This document shows positions 20,995 to 29,833 of a stretch of DNA of 64,000 nucleotides, in pieces (the first letter of the stretch is position 1; each line of letters opens with the position of its first letter). The stretch comes from Acetobacteraceae bacterium. GTDB taxonomy: Bacteria > Pseudomonadota > Alphaproteobacteria > Acetobacterales > Acetobacteraceae. The stretch spans positions 1 to 64,000 of the forward strand of contig CANJLW010000018.1 of the NCBI GenBank assembly GCA_947475245.1. The letters are read 5' to 3'. The translations under genes and the position numbers were made by a program. The notes beneath the pieces were generated by a model. That model did no database searches, had not been told where the DNA came from, and was given only the letters and a program-made list of their open reading frames with translations.

Positions 20995-22377
20995 TTAGCT
21001 TTGAACTCGGGCACAGCGAAAGCCGAAGTTGCCGTAGCGGGCGGACGGGTCGTGGAAGTCGCGGGACGCCGAGCGCGCGGAGCGCGCGTCGCCGAACCAG
21101 GACCCGCCGCGCAGCACGCGGGACGCGGCGCCAGCCGTCGTCCAGGCGGCGCCGTCCGACGGCGCGCCGTCGTAGCTGTCGTGCCAAGCATCCGCCGTCC
21201 ATTCCCAGACGTTGCCGAGCATATCGTGTAGTCCGAAGCCGTTCGCCTTGAAGCCGTCGACCCGGCAGGTTCCAATCGACGTCTCCCAATGCCCATTCTC
21301 GCCGGGCTTACCGGCGGCGTCGCCCCAGTATCGCGCCGTCGTCGTCCCCGCCCGCGCCGCATATTCCCACTCCGCCTCGCTCGGCAGGCGATAGGTCTGG
21401 CCGGTCTTCGCGCTCAACCACGCCATATAGGCTTCTGCATCTTCATGGCTGACATTCACCACGGGATGCCGATCGTCTTGCGGAAACCTCACCCGAGACC
21501 ATCGGTCCCCGTCGCGCCCGGTCTCCTCGGCAAAGACAGCGTATTCGCCGACTGTCACGGGAAACCTGCCGAGCCAGAACGGCCGCGCGATCGAAACCCT
21601 GTGCAGCGGTCGAGCGGCTTTGTCCGAGTCCAGCGTGTCTTCGCGCTTCGACTCCGCCTCCGGCGCGCCCATTTGGAACGCCCCGGCGGGGATCAGCACC
21701 ATCTCCGGCCCCGGCCCCTCCTGAAGGATCGGATCCGTTGTTAGCGCTCCCCACGCCGTGCTGGCCCAGGCCGAAGCCGGTGTCAGCCGCTGCCTTATGG
21801 CCGCATCCGCGACCGGTGCGGGCTCAGGTGGCGGCGGAGCGGACACCACAACCGCCGCCGCCCGCCGCCGCAGCGTCGCCCGGATCGAAACAGCGAGCGT
21901 CGCCAACGTCGTCTCAACGTCTTCCGCGTTCGGCGGGCGAAGGCGCAATCCCGTGAAGTCGATCCATTGCCGGCTGTTCAGCAAGGTCAGCACCGCCGGA
22001 TCGTGTACTTCGTCCGGCTCGATGTCGGACACATCGACATAGCGAAACGGAAAGATCAGGTCCTCGCGGCCAAGCTCCTGCTCCCGCTCGCGGAAGCGCA
22101 TGACCTCCTGGCAGCACATCTCGCTTCCCAGGAAGGCCGGCGTGACGATTGGGATGAAGAAGGAGGATTCGGCGAGCGCCTTGTGGATCTCCCGCAACCA
22201 ATCGGTTCCATGCGGAATGGCGTGGGCATCCTGCCAGATATGCACTTTCGGACGACCAACGACCAATTGTAGTTGGTTGGCCAACGACTGCCGCAACTGG
22301 CTCAGCCGCCCGCCGGAGCGACTGTCGTCGGAACTGGTATAGCTCCAGAACCCCGTCGGCTTCAGCGGTTCAGCCAC
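20995..22377 (-). CDS. TIR domain fused to a formylglycine-generating-enzyme-like domain
   Basis: The protein has 460 residues. Residues 8-160 form a TIR domain (FWSYTSSDD, HIWQDAHAIPHG, SSFFIPIVTPAFLGSE) with Glu91 in CCQE at the place of the catalytic NADase glutamate. An alanine- and proline-rich linker (about 170-222) joins it to an FGE-sulfatase (SUMF1, C-type lectin fold) domain: MVLIPAGAFQMG, YRLPSEAEWEYAARAG, GNVWEWT, RVLRGGSW and GFRCARVQS. In true FGEs the segment after GGSW carries the two copper-binding cysteines; here it reads FGDARSARSASRD and has none. The FGE part is therefore more likely a binding or sensing module feeding a TIR effector. No signal peptide. Confidence 0.88.
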   Translation of the reverse strand: MAEPLKPTGFWSYTSSDDSRSGGRLSQLRQSLANQLQLVVGRPKVHIWQDAHAIPHGTDWLREIHKALAESSFFIPIVTPAFLGSEMCCQEVMRFREREQELGREDLIFPFRYVDVSDIEPDEVHDPAVLTLLNSRQWIDFTGLRLRPPNAEDVETTLATLAVSIRATLRRRAAAVVVSAPPPPEPAPVADAAIRQRLTPASAWASTAWGALTTDPILQEGPGPEMVLIPAGAFQMGAPEAESKREDTLDSDKAARPLHRVSIARPFWLGRFPVTVGEYAVFAEETGRDGDRWSRVRFPQDDRHPVVNVSHEDAEAYMAWLSAKTGQTYRLPSEAEWEYAARAGTTTARYWGDAAGKPGENGHWETSIGTCRVDGFKANGFGLHDMLGNVWEWTADAWHDSYDGAPSDGAAWTTAGAASRVLRGGSWFGDARSARSASRDFHDPSARYGNFGFRCARVQS

Positions 22378-22562
22378 GTCATGTGCGTCCTTCAGGCATG
22401 CCCGACAACGTTACCGACGCGGACGGCCCAAGCCAAGGGCGCGCCCCCCGGCTCGACAAATTCGCCCGCCACCCCCCGCACCGACTTGATCGAACCGCCG
22501 CGAACCCCCACCATCGGGCATCGATTGAAGCCTGGGAGACGGAATATGCAGGGAGTCCGGAC

Positions 22563-23672
22563 ATGAAAGTGCGCGCCGCGGTAGCTCGCGAGGCCGGGAA
22601 GACGTTGAGCCTGGAAACCGTCGACCTCGCCGGCCCGCGGGAAGGCGAAGTCCTGGTGGAAATCAAGGCCACCGGCATCTGCCACACCGACGAATACACG
22701 CTGTCCGGCGCGGACGCCGAAGGGCTGTTTCCCTCCATCCTCGGGCACGAGGGCGCGGGCGTCGTCGTCGATGTCGGCAAGAACGTCACCGGGCTGAAAA
22801 AGGGCGACCACGTCATTCCGCTCTACACGCCGGAATGCCGCCAGTGCGAATACTGCCTGTCGCGCAAGACCAACCTGTGCGTCGCCATCCGCGCCACCCA
22901 GGGTAAGGGCCTGATGCCCGACGGTTCCAGCCGTTTCTCGTGTGAGGGAGAGACGATCTTCCACTACATGGGCACATCGACCTTCGCGAATTACACGGTG
23001 CTGCCGGAAATTGCCCTGGCGAAAATCCGTCCCGACGCGCCGTTCGACAAGGTTTGCTACATCGGCTGCGGCGTCACCACCGGCATCGGCGCCGTGATGA
23101 ACACGGCCAAGGTGGAAGCCGGCGCGCGCTGCGTCGTGTTCGGTCTGGGCGGCATCGGGCTGAACGTGATCCAGGGCCTGCGCATGGTGGGCGCGGAACA
23201 GATCGTCGGCGTCGACCTGAACCCGAACCGCAAGGCGATCGCCGAGAAGTTCGGCATGACCCATTTCGTCAACCCGAGTGAGGTCGAGGGCGATCTGGTC
23301 CCCTATATCGTCGATCTGACCAAGGGCGGCGCGGATTACAGCTTCGAATGCATCGGCAACACCAAGGTGATGCGGCAGGCGCTGGAGTGCTCCCACCGCG
23401 GCTGGGGCAAGTCGATCATCATCGGCGTCGCCGGTGCCGGGCAGGAGATTGCGACGCGCCCGTTCCAACTGGTGACCGGGCGCACCTGGATGGGCACGGC
23501 GTTCGGCGGGGCGCGCGGGCGCACCGACGTGCCGCGCATCGTCGATTGGTACATGGACGGCAAGATCGACATCGACAGCCTGATCACCCATGTCCTGCCG
23601 TTCGAGCAGATCAACGAGGGCTTCGAACTGATGCGCAAGGGCGAGTCCATCCGTTCCGTGGTGGTGTTCTGA
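22563..23672 (+). CDS. frmA: S-(hydroxymethyl)glutathione dehydrogenase / class III alcohol dehydrogenase
   Basis: A 369-residue zinc-dependent dehydrogenase. The catalytic zinc ligands Cys40 and His62 (GHEGAG), the structural zinc cysteines 92, 95, 98 and 106 (ECRQCEYCLSRKTNLC), and the NAD fold VFGLGGIGLNVIQG are visible. It oxidises the glutathione adduct of formaldehyde. The motif TGICHTDEYTLSGADAEG is characteristic of class III enzymes. The start is the ATG at 22563; earlier in-frame codons have no ribosome site. No S-formylglutathione hydrolase gene is adjacent. Confidence 0.92.
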   Translation: MKVRAAVAREAGKTLSLETVDLAGPREGEVLVEIKATGICHTDEYTLSGADAEGLFPSILGHEGAGVVVDVGKNVTGLKKGDHVIPLYTPECRQCEYCLSRKTNLCVAIRATQGKGLMPDGSSRFSCEGETIFHYMGTSTFANYTVLPEIALAKIRPDAPFDKVCYIGCGVTTGIGAVMNTAKVEAGARCVVFGLGGIGLNVIQGLRMVGAEQIVGVDLNPNRKAIAEKFGMTHFVNPSEVEGDLVPYIVDLTKGGADYSFECIGNTKVMRQALECSHRGWGKSIIIGVAGAGQEIATRPFQLVTGRTWMGTAFGGARGRTDVPRIVDWYMDGKIDIDSLITHVLPFEQINEGFELMRKGESIRSVVVF

Positions 23673-23692
23673 CGCCGATCGCCTGAATCCTG

Positions 23693-24082
23693 ATGGCGAG
23701 TTGGGGCGCATGGCTGGCGGTGGCCGGCGGCGGGGCGATCGGCAGCCTCGCCCGCTTCTGGTTGACGGGGGTGTTCGCCGATCTGACGGGCGCGCGCTGG
23801 CCTTGGGGAACGCTTGCGATCAACGTCCTGGGGTCGCTGGTCATCGGGCTGGTCGCCGGCGTCGCCCTGGCGCCCAGCCGGATCGATCTGCACCCCGATC
23901 TGCGCATCTTCCTGATGACCGGCGTCTGCGGCGGCTTCACCACATTCTCCGCCTTCAGCCTGCAAAGCCTGGAGTTGCTGCAAGCCGGTGAAACCCTCGC
24001 CGCCGGTGCCTATATCCTGGCCTCCGTCGTGCTGTGCCTGCTGGCGGTCTGGGCCGGCTGGTCGATCGGGCGGCCGATATAA
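23693..24082 (+). CDS. crcB: Fluoride efflux channel CrcB/Fluc
   Basis: A 129-residue membrane protein with four predicted helices. The family motifs GGGAIGSLARFW (N-terminal), GTLAINVLGSL and GVCGGFTTFSAFS are present. Fluc proteins form antiparallel dimers that export fluoride. The gene lies 20 bp after frmA, so it is probably cotranscribed; there is no space for a separate fluoride riboswitch. Confidence 0.93.
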   Translation: MASWGAWLAVAGGGAIGSLARFWLTGVFADLTGARWPWGTLAINVLGSLVIGLVAGVALAPSRIDLHPDLRIFLMTGVCGGFTTFSAFSLQSLELLQAGETLAAGAYILASVVLCLLAVWAGWSIGRPI

Positions 24083-24103
24083 TGCGTCGGCGAGAATGAA
24101 TTA

Positions 24104-24130
24104 TTGAGATTGCCGTCCCTGGGATGATAC
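24104..24130 (+). promoter_or_regulatory. Possible sigma-70 promoter of the rfb operon
   Basis: TTGAGA at 24104-24109 and TGATAC at 24125-24130 (15-bp spacing) lie in an AT-richer patch about 32 bp before the rfbB start. The spacing is shorter than ideal, so this is tentative. Confidence 0.3.
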
Positions 24131-24161
24131 CTACGCGCCGCGATACGGAGAACCCTTGCGG

Positions 24162-25253
24162 ATGAAGCTGTTACTGACGGGCGGATGCGGCTTTATCGGT
24201 TCCGCCGTGATGCGCTGCCTGTTGCGTGAGACCGATCACACGATCGTCAACGTCGACAAGATGACCTACGCCGCGTCGGAAGCGGCGTTGGAGGAGGGCA
24301 GGGGCCACAACCGCCACGTCCTGGTGCGCGCCGACATCGCCGACGCCGCCGCGATGCGTCAGGTGTTTGAAGCGCACGACCCCGACGCGATCATGCATCT
24401 GGCCGCCGAAAGCCACGTCGATCGCTCCATCGACGGCCCGGCGGACTTCGTGCAGACCAACGTCGTCGGCACCTTCACCCTGCTGGAAGCCGCGCGTCGG
24501 CACTACGCCGGGCTCGATCCGGCACGCCGAGCGGCGTTTCGGTTCCATCATGTGTCGACGGATGAGGTGTTCGGGGCGTTGGAAGCCGATGATCCGCCGT
24601 TCACCGAAACCACGCCCTATGACCCGCGCAGCCCCTATTCCGCGACCAAGGCCGCGTCGGATCATCTGGTGCGCGCCTGGATGCACACCTATGGCCTGCC
24701 GACCATCGTCAGCAACACCTGCAACAATTACGGCCCCTGGCAGTTCCCGGAAAAGCTGATTCCGCTGGTCACGCTGAACGCGTTGCAAGGCAAGGAATTG
24801 CCGGTCTACGGCGACGGCTCCAACATGCGCGACTGGCTGTTCGTCGACGATCACGCCGCCGCGCTGGTGCGGGTGCTGGAACACGGCACGCCCGGAGAGA
24901 CCTACGCCATCGGCGCCCGCCAGCCGCGCACCAACCTGCAGGTCGTGCGCGCCATCTGCGCCCATCTCGATCGCCGGGTGCCCGATCCCGCCGGCCCGCG
25001 CGAACGCCTGATCCGCTTTGTCACCGACCGCCCCGGCCACGATTTCCGCTACGAGATCGACCCGACCCGGACCGAGGCCGCGTTGAACTGGAAAGCGCCG
25101 CACGACTTCGAAACCGGGCTGGCGCGCACCATCGACTGGTATCTCGACAACCGCGCCTGGTGGGAAAGCATTCGCGCCGCCCGCTATGGCGGCCAACGGC
25201 TGGGCCAGGCGGCCGGCACCTCAGGAACCATCAAGACAGGAACATCGGCATGA
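24162..25253 (+). CDS. rfbB: dTDP-glucose 4,6-dehydratase
   Basis: A 363-residue extended [13 protein letters not shown] near the start binds [16 protein letters not shown] and the STDEVFG segment (Thr-Asp-Glu) supply catalytic residues, and [11 protein letters not shown] carries the Tyr and Lys. It makes dTDP-4-keto-6-deoxyglucose, step two of dTDP-L-rhamnose synthesis for surface polysaccharide. It is first gene of a tight operon: its stop overlaps the rfbA start (ATGA). The ATG at 24162 is chosen over the TTG two codons earlier; GGAG lies about 10 bp before it. Confidence 0.95.
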   Translation: MKLLLTGGCGFIGSAVMRCLLRETDHTIVNVDKMTYAASEAALEEGRGHNRHVLVRADIADAAAMRQVFEAHDPDAIMHLAAESHVDRSIDGPADFVQTNVVGTFTLLEAARRHYAGLDPARRAAFRFHHVSTDEVFGALEADDPPFTETTPYDPRSPYSATKAASDHLVRAWMHTYGLPTIVSNTCNNYGPWQFPEKLIPLVTLNALQGKELPVYGDGSNMRDWLFVDDHAAALVRVLEHGTPGETYAIGARQPRTNLQVVRAICAHLDRRVPDPAGPRERLIRFVTDRPGHDFRYEIDPTRTEAALNWKAPHDFETGLARTIDWYLDNRAWWESIRAARYGGQRLGQAAGTSGTIKTGTSA

Positions 25254-26125
25254 AGGGCATTCTGCTCGCGGGCGGCTCCGGCACGCGACTGCACCCGATG
25301 ACCCTCGCGGCATCGAAGCAACTGCTGCCGGTCTACGACAAGCCGATGGTCTACTATCCGCTGTCGACCCTGATGCTCGCGGGTATCCGCGACATCATGC
25401 TGATCTCCACCCCCGAGGACCTGCCGCAGTTCCGTCGCCTCCTCGGCGACGGCTCCCGCTTCGGCGTGCGCTTCGAATATGCCGTCCAGCCCAGCCCCGA
25501 CGGCATCGCCCAGGCGTTCCTGATCGGTCGCGACTGGATCGGGGGGGAGCCTTGCGCGCTGGCGCTGGGCGACAATTTGATCCATGCCGATCACCTGTCC
25601 ACCCTGCTGCGCACCGCCGCCGCCCGCCCCGTCGGCGCGACCGTGTTCGCCTATCAGGTGCGCGACCCCGAACGCTACGGCGTCGTGTCCTTCGATCAGG
25701 CCGGCAAGGCGGTGGAAGTCGTGGAAAAGCCCGCCGTCCCGACCTCCAACTGGGCCGTCACGGGGCTGTATTTCTACGACAGGCAGATCAGCGACATCGC
25801 CCCGACCATCAAGCCCTCGGCGCGCGGCGAACTGGAAATCACCGACCTCAACCGCGTCTATCTCGAAGCCGGCACCTTGCAGGTGGAGAAATTGTCGCGC
25901 GGCTGCGCCTGGCTCGACGCCGGCACCCCCGACAGCCTGTTGCAGGCCGCGACCTTCGTGCAGACGATCCAGTCGCGCACCGGCATGCTGGTCGGCTGCC
26001 CCGAGGAAGTCGCCTTTCGCATGGGGTTCATCGGCGCCGATCAGTTGCTGGAACAGGCGAAGCGGCTGGGCAAAACCGAACTGGGCCGCGTCCTGATGGA
26101 CCTGGCGGAGGGTGTGTCAGAGTGA
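25250..26125 (+). CDS. rfbA: Glucose-1-phosphate thymidylyltransferase
   Basis: A 291-residue nucleotidyltransferase. The N-terminal [14 protein letters not shown] binds d[20 protein letters not shown] and the metal-binding LALGDNL follow. It makes dTDP-glucose, the first step of dTDP-rhamnose synthesis. Overlaps rfbB by 4 bp and rfbC by 4 bp (GTGA), so the four genes are translationally coupled. Confidence 0.95.
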   Translation: MKGILLAGGSGTRLHPMTLAASKQLLPVYDKPMVYYPLSTLMLAGIRDIMLISTPEDLPQFRRLLGDGSRFGVRFEYAVQPSPDGIAQAFLIGRDWIGGEPCALALGDNLIHADHLSTLLRTAAARPVGATVFAYQVRDPERYGVVSFDQAGKAVEVVEKPAVPTSNWAVTGLYFYDRQISDIAPTIKPSARGELEITDLNRVYLEAGTLQVEKLSRGCAWLDAGTPDSLLQAATFVQTIQSRTGMLVGCPEEVAFRMGFIGADQLLEQAKRLGKTELGRVLMDLAEGVSE

Positions 26126-26706
26126 AGGTCGAACGCCTCTCCATCCCCGACGTGATCCTGCTGACGCCGCCGAAGTTCGGCGACGCGCGCGGCTTCTTCT
26201 CGGAAACCTGGAACGGCAAGCGCTATGCCGATCTCGGCATCGCCGGCCCCTTCGTGCAGGACAACCACGCTTATTCGTCCGAAGCGAACGTCGTCCGCGG
26301 CCTGCACTTGCAGATCGGGTCGAATGCGCAGGGCAAGCTGGTGCGCGTGGTCAAGGGCGCCATCTGGGATGTCGCGGTTGACGCGCGCGTCGGCTCCCCC
26401 AGCTTCGGCCGCCACGTCGCCGCGGAACTCAGCGCGGAGAACTGGAGCCAGCTTTGGGTGCCGCCGGGCTTCCTGCACGGCTACTGCACGCTCTGCGCCG
26501 ATACCGAGGTCATCTACAAGGTCACCGGCGAATATGACCGGTCCGCCGAACGCGGCGTGATCTGGGACGACCCCACGCTGGCGCTGCCCTGGCCGGCGCC
26601 GCCCGGACAGGCGATCCTGTCCGACAAGGACAAGCTGCTGCCCCGGTTCGCCGACTGCGAGCCGTGGTTTCACTACGACCCCGCCACGGCGGCATCGCAT
26701 GGTTGA
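26122..26706 (+). CDS. rfbC: dTDP-4-dehydrorhamnose 3,5-epimerase
   Basis: A 194-residue cupin-type epimerase. Markers are [19 protein letters not shown] with the catalytic histidine, [25 protein letters not shown] and [11 protein letters not shown]. The start is the GTG at 26122, overlapping the rfbA stop. The usual substrate-loop RGLHFQ reads RGLHLQ here, a conservative change. Confidence 0.94.
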   Translation: MKVERLSIPDVILLTPPKFGDARGFFSETWNGKRYADLGIAGPFVQDNHAYSSEANVVRGLHLQIGSNAQGKLVRVVKGAIWDVAVDARVGSPSFGRHVAAELSAENWSQLWVPPGFLHGYCTLCADTEVIYKVTGEYDRSAERGVIWDDPTLALPWPAPPGQAILSDKDKLLPRFADCEPWFHYDPATAASHG

Positions 26707-27592
26707 TCGGCCCATCCTGATCCTGGGCGGCAGCGGTCAACTTGCCCGCGCGCTGGAAGACGCCGCGACGGTGCCGGTCGTGCGCGTCGGCCGGCCCGAC
26801 TTCGATTTCGATCGGCCGGACACAATTGCCGAAACGATGGCCCGCGTATCGCCGTGGCTGGTCGTGAACGCGGCGGCCTATACGGCGGTGGACGCCGCCG
26901 AAACCGACGCCGAGGCCGCCTGGCGCGCCAATCGCGACGGCCCCGCCACCCTCGCGCGCCTGTGCCGCGATGCCGACGTGCCGCTGATCCATGTCTCCAC
27001 CGATTACGTCTTCGACGGCACCAAGGGCGCGCCCTACCTCGAAACCGACCCCGTCTCCCCGCTCGGCGTTTACGGCGCCAGCAAGCTGGCCGGGGAGCAA
27101 GCGGTGCTGGAGTCCGGCGCGCGGGCCATCGTGCTGCGCACTTCCTGGGTCTATGCGCCGATCGGCAAGAACTTCGTCCGCACGATGCTGACCGTCGGGA
27201 AAACGCGGGATCGGCTGACGGTCGTCGCCGATCAGCGGGGCTGCCCGACCGTGGCGGCGGACCTGGCGGACGCCATCCTGGCCATCGCTGCCCGCCTGCG
27301 CGCGGACGGGTGGCACGATCGCTTCGGCGGGGTATTCCACGCCGCCGGCACGGGCGAGACGACCTGGCACGGCCTGGCCGTCGCGGTGTTCGAGGAAGCC
27401 GCCCGTCACGGCGCGAAACAGCCGGAGGTCGCGCCGATCAAAACCGCGGACTGGCCGACCCCGGTGCGCCGCCCGGCGGACTCGCGGTTGGATTGCACCC
27501 GTCTGGAGGAGGTGTTCGGCGTGCGCCTGCCGCCCTGGCGGGACAGCCTGCGGCGGACCGTCGATACAATCTTCGCGGCGGAGAATGGATAA
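26699..27592 (+). CDS. rfbD: dTDP-4-dehydrorhamnose reductase
   Basis: A 297-residue SDR closing the pathway to dTDP-L-rhamnose. LILGGSGQLARAL is the cofactor loop, VNAAAYTAVDAAE a family signature, STDYVFDG the catalytic Thr/Asp region, and YGASKLAGE the Tyr-Lys pair. It overlaps rfbC by 8 bp. No clear terminator separates it from the tRNA gene 60 bp further on. Confidence 0.95.
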   Translation: MVDRPILILGGSGQLARALEDAATVPVVRVGRPDFDFDRPDTIAETMARVSPWLVVNAAAYTAVDAAETDAEAAWRANRDGPATLARLCRDADVPLIHVSTDYVFDGTKGAPYLETDPVSPLGVYGASKLAGEQAVLESGARAIVLRTSWVYAPIGKNFVRTMLTVGKTRDRLTVVADQRGCPTVAADLADAILAIAARLRADGWHDRFGGVFHAAGTGETTWHGLAVAVFEEAARHGAKQPEVAPIKTADWPTPVRRPADSRLDCTRLEEVFGVRLPPWRDSLRRTVDTIFAAENG

Positions 27593-27653
27593 TTCCGAGC
27601 GTATGACATTGCGGTGGCGCGGGGCACATGCTACACGGCGCGCCCGCACCCGG

Positions 27654-27727
27654 TGGGGGATAGTTTAGCGGTAAAACTCCCGGCTCTGACCCGGGCATCC
27701 TTGGTTCGAATCCAGGTCCCCCAGCCA
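27654..27727 (+). tRNA. tRNA-Gln (anticodon CTG)
   Basis: The 74-nt sequence folds by eye. Acceptor TGGGGGA pairs with TCCCCCA; the D stem is GTTT/AAAC; the anticodon stem CCCGG/CCGGG has loop CTCTGAC, giving anticodon CTG; the T stem CTTGG/CCAGG has loop TTCGAAT. Discriminator G and CCA are encoded. A small island follows it directly. Confidence 0.95.
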
Positions 27728-27756
27728 ACTTATCGTCGGTGCTATGCCACATCACT

Positions 27757-27779
27757 GGCGGCACCCGGACGCGTCGATC
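27757..27779. repeat. Direct repeat, left copy (possible island boundary)
   Basis: 23 bp starting GGCGGCACCCGGACGCGTCG. It matches 29348-29370 at 22 of 23 positions, lies 30 bp after tRNA-Gln, and brackets a 1.57-kb segment with the Bug-protein relic and the toxin-antitoxin pair. Confidence 0.75.
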
Positions 27780-27828
27780 GTCAATGAACCAAGAACGTCT
27801 CATACCGACGCGTCGTTCTGTTAATCTG

Positions 27829-28419
27829 CCTCTGGCGCGCGCGGCCGGGGATGGCCGAACCCTGCTTCTTATGCCGCAGGCCATTATCACGACGCCATTG
27901 ATCGTTAAGGATGTCGGGTTTGATCCAATCAAGGATCTGGCGCCGCTAACCCTGGTCGCCCCCGACGCGCCATACAAATCATTGGCTGACATTATCTCTG
28001 CGGCAAAGGCTCAACCAGGAAAATTGCGATATGCATCGACAGGGTTGGGAACAAGCCTTCACTTGTCAGCCGAAGAATTCAACCGCGCCGCCGGCGTGGA
28101 CATCGCACATGTACAACTTCCCAGCGCTGGTGATATGGTATCTCCAAACTGTTCTGGCGGCATGGGTGCGGTAAAGGACGGAAAAGTGCGTCTCCTCGCT
28201 GTCGCGACCCTCGACGCATGGCTGCAAATGCCGACGACCCCGACTTTCGCACAGACACTTCCTGGCTTCGAGGCGCCAGCCTGGTTCGGTCTCTACGCCC
28301 CCGCGAGTACACCCGGCGCGGATGTCGTCGGGTCAACGGCCGATGAGCTGCGGATTTTGATGGCGTGAGAACAGGCACGCTGGACCCAGATCATCAGAGA
28401 TACGGGGATCGGCCGGTGA
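27829..28419 (+). pseudogene. Relic of a Bug/TctC-type substrate-binding protein
   Basis: The frame reads pieces of a tripartite tricarboxylate receptor in order: AAGDGRTLLLMPQAI, VGFDPIKDLAPLTLVAP, YKSLADIISAAKAQPGKLRY, STGLGTSLHLSAEEFN, AGVDIAHVQ, DGKVRLLAVAT and GFEAPAWFGLYAPA. The segments that normally follow TLVA and HVPYKG are missing. A TGA at 28366 is followed in frame by the normal Bug C-terminal piece ARWTQIIRDTG, ending at 28419. The signal peptide is absent. It is clearly non-functional. Confidence 0.85.
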
Positions 28420-28612
28420 CTGGACCAGTACAACGCCAGCCGGCCTACAGTGCGTAAGCCGTAATTAATATGAAACAAAAAGAACTATCGTGCGAACGAT
28501 ATGCCGGTAGTCGCCGTGTTTCAAATCCGATGCACCATGACAATCCAAAACGCCTGATTTATGGCACCACACCACCTACCGTCATGGAATCTCCCGCGCC
28601 ATTCGACATCGC
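28420..28612. other. Island interior without a gene
   Basis: AT-richer than its neighbours. No open frame, tRNA or obvious hairpin was seen between the Bug relic and the antitoxin stop. Confidence 0.5.
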
Positions 28613-28942
28613 TTACGGACGCAATTCCGCCACCATCCTCCCCGCGTGACGCGGTATGACGTTGACCGTCACCTCGATCTGCTGCCCAAGGCCGGAGAGG
28701 ATCGTCATCAACCGGTCGATGGTGAAGCGCCCCAGTTTGGCATTGCGGATACGGGAAAAGTCCGCCGCCGCCACGCCGGTGATTTCCTGCGCGGCGCGCA
28801 CGGTAAGCTTGCGATCGTCCAGGACACCGACAATACGGGCCGCCAGCAGCGCGCGCAGTTGCTCCCGATCCGCGTCGGGATGGTTGAGGTCACGGAACAC
28901 ATTGCCGGTGCCGCGAACGATATCGAAATCGTCATCGCTCAT
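28613..28942 (-). CDS. XRE-family antitoxin
   Basis: A 109-residue helix-turn-helix protein. VFRDLNHPDAD near residue 16 is typical of HigA-like antitoxins, and the HTH spans about residues 42-78 (LTVRAAQEITGVAAADFSRI). It overlaps the upstream toxin gene by one base (TAATG), so the toxin is translated first, as in higBA modules. It would bind its own promoter and neutralise the RelE-type partner. Confidence 0.85.
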   Translation of the reverse strand: MSDDDFDIVRGTGNVFRDLNHPDADREQLRALLAARIVGVLDDRKLTVRAAQEITGVAAADFSRIRNAKLGRFTIDRLMTILSGLGQQIEVTVNVIPRHAGRMVAELRP

Positions 28943-29286
28943 TATAGCCTCTCTTTCAGCCGCTTTAACCGTTCATGGATCAGGTCGATTTCCTGCTGTG
29001 GCGTTTTGATCCCCGTCTTCGATTTCTTCTGGAATGCATGGATCACCCAAATATCGTCGCCGATCCGCAATGCGTAGACGACCCGGAACGCATCGCCGCG
29101 ATGCCGGAGCGCCAGCTCCATCACACCGGAACCGAAACCTGTCAGGGGCTTCGCGATGTCCGGCATACGCCCTTCCGCCAGGATCGTCAGCGCCCGCGCC
29201 ATGTCGGTTCGCGCGCCCAGAGGGAAGTCGTCGAAGTCCTTACGGGCGGCCTTGATCCAGCTTATGGGGCGCGAGTTTCTCAGCAT
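28942..29286 (-). CDS. RelE/HigB-like toxin (Gp49 family)
   Basis: A 114-residue protein of the phage Gp49-like/RelE superfamily: SWIKAARKDFDDFP, GSGVMELALRHRGDAFRVVY, IWVIHAFQKKSKTGIKTP and the end QQEIDLIHERL. Members cut mRNA on the ribosome. First gene of a toxin-antitoxin operon with the XRE protein. The operon sits between direct repeats beside tRNA-Gln, which points to acquisition as a unit. Confidence 0.87.
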   Translation of the reverse strand: MLRNSRPISWIKAARKDFDDFPLGARTDMARALTILAEGRMPDIAKPLTGFGSGVMELALRHRGDAFRVVYALRIGDDIWVIHAFQKKSKTGIKTPQQEIDLIHERLKRLKERL

Positions 29287-29347
29287 GCGGAAGCATTGTT
29301 GTCATGTTTGACAACAAAAGTCAAGAAGGTGCGCCGGCCTGCGATCC

Positions 29348-29370
29348 GGCGCCACCCGGACGCGTCGATC
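29348..29370. repeat. Direct repeat, right copy (nrdR 3' flank)
   Basis: Matches 27757-27779 at 22 of 23 positions. Its right end runs into the nrdR stop codon (29369-29371), so this copy is probably the original and the left copy the duplicate. Confidence 0.75.
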
Positions 29371-29827
29371 AGTCCTCGGTCCCGGCCAGACCGCCGACAA
29401 AATCCTCGAAATCCTTCGCTTCGCGGAAATTGCGATAAACGCTGGCAAACCGCACATACGCGACCTTATCCAGCTCCTTCAGCGTATCCATCACCAGCTC
29501 GCCGATCTGCTTGCTCGGCACGTCGCTGTCGCCGGAGGCTTCCAACTGGCGGACGATCGAATTCACGATCCGCTCGATCCGCTCCTCCTGGATCGGCCGC
29601 TTGCGCAGCGAGATGCGGATCGAGCGGGCGAGCTTGTCGCGATCGAACGGCACGCGCCGACCGTCGGTCTTGACCACGGTCAGTTCGCGCAGTTGCACCC
29701 GCTCGATCGTCGTGAAGCGCTGGCCGCAATTGCCGCAGAAGCGGCGCCTGCGGATCGCGCCGTTATCCTCGGTCGGACGGCTGTCCTTCACCTGGGTATC
29801 GTCGGACCCGCAAAATGGGCAGCGCAT
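29369..29827 (-). CDS. nrdR: Transcriptional repressor NrdR
   Basis: A 152-residue regulator of ribonucleotide reductase genes. The zinc ribbon uses Cys3, Cys6, Cys31 and Cys34 ([33 protein letters not shown]), and an ATP-cone domain follows ([20 protein letters not shown]). The C-terminus is [14 protein letters not shown]. It lies 6 bp after glyA on the same strand, a common alphaproteobacterial pairing. Confidence 0.95.
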   Translation of the reverse strand: MRCPFCGSDDTQVKDSRPTEDNGAIRRRRFCGNCGQRFTTIERVQLRELTVVKTDGRRVPFDRDKLARSIRISLRKRPIQEERIERIVNSIVRQLEASGDSDVPSKQIGELVMDTLKELDKVAYVRFASVYRNFREAKDFEDFVGGLAGTED

Positions 29828-29833
29828 GGTCGC

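Noticed and set aside
20995-21140. Diversity-generating retroelement target (FGE/C-type-lectin C-terminus)
   Set aside because: The fold fits known targets, but no reverse transcriptase, template repeat or adenine-specific differences are visible within the window.
23673-23692. Fluoride riboswitch before crcB
   Set aside because: Only 20 bp separate frmA and crcB, too short for the aptamer, and no matching motif lies further upstream.
27739-28368. Intact Bug/TctC receptor gene
   Set aside because: No signal peptide, internal segments missing and a premature stop with the true C-terminus following in frame.
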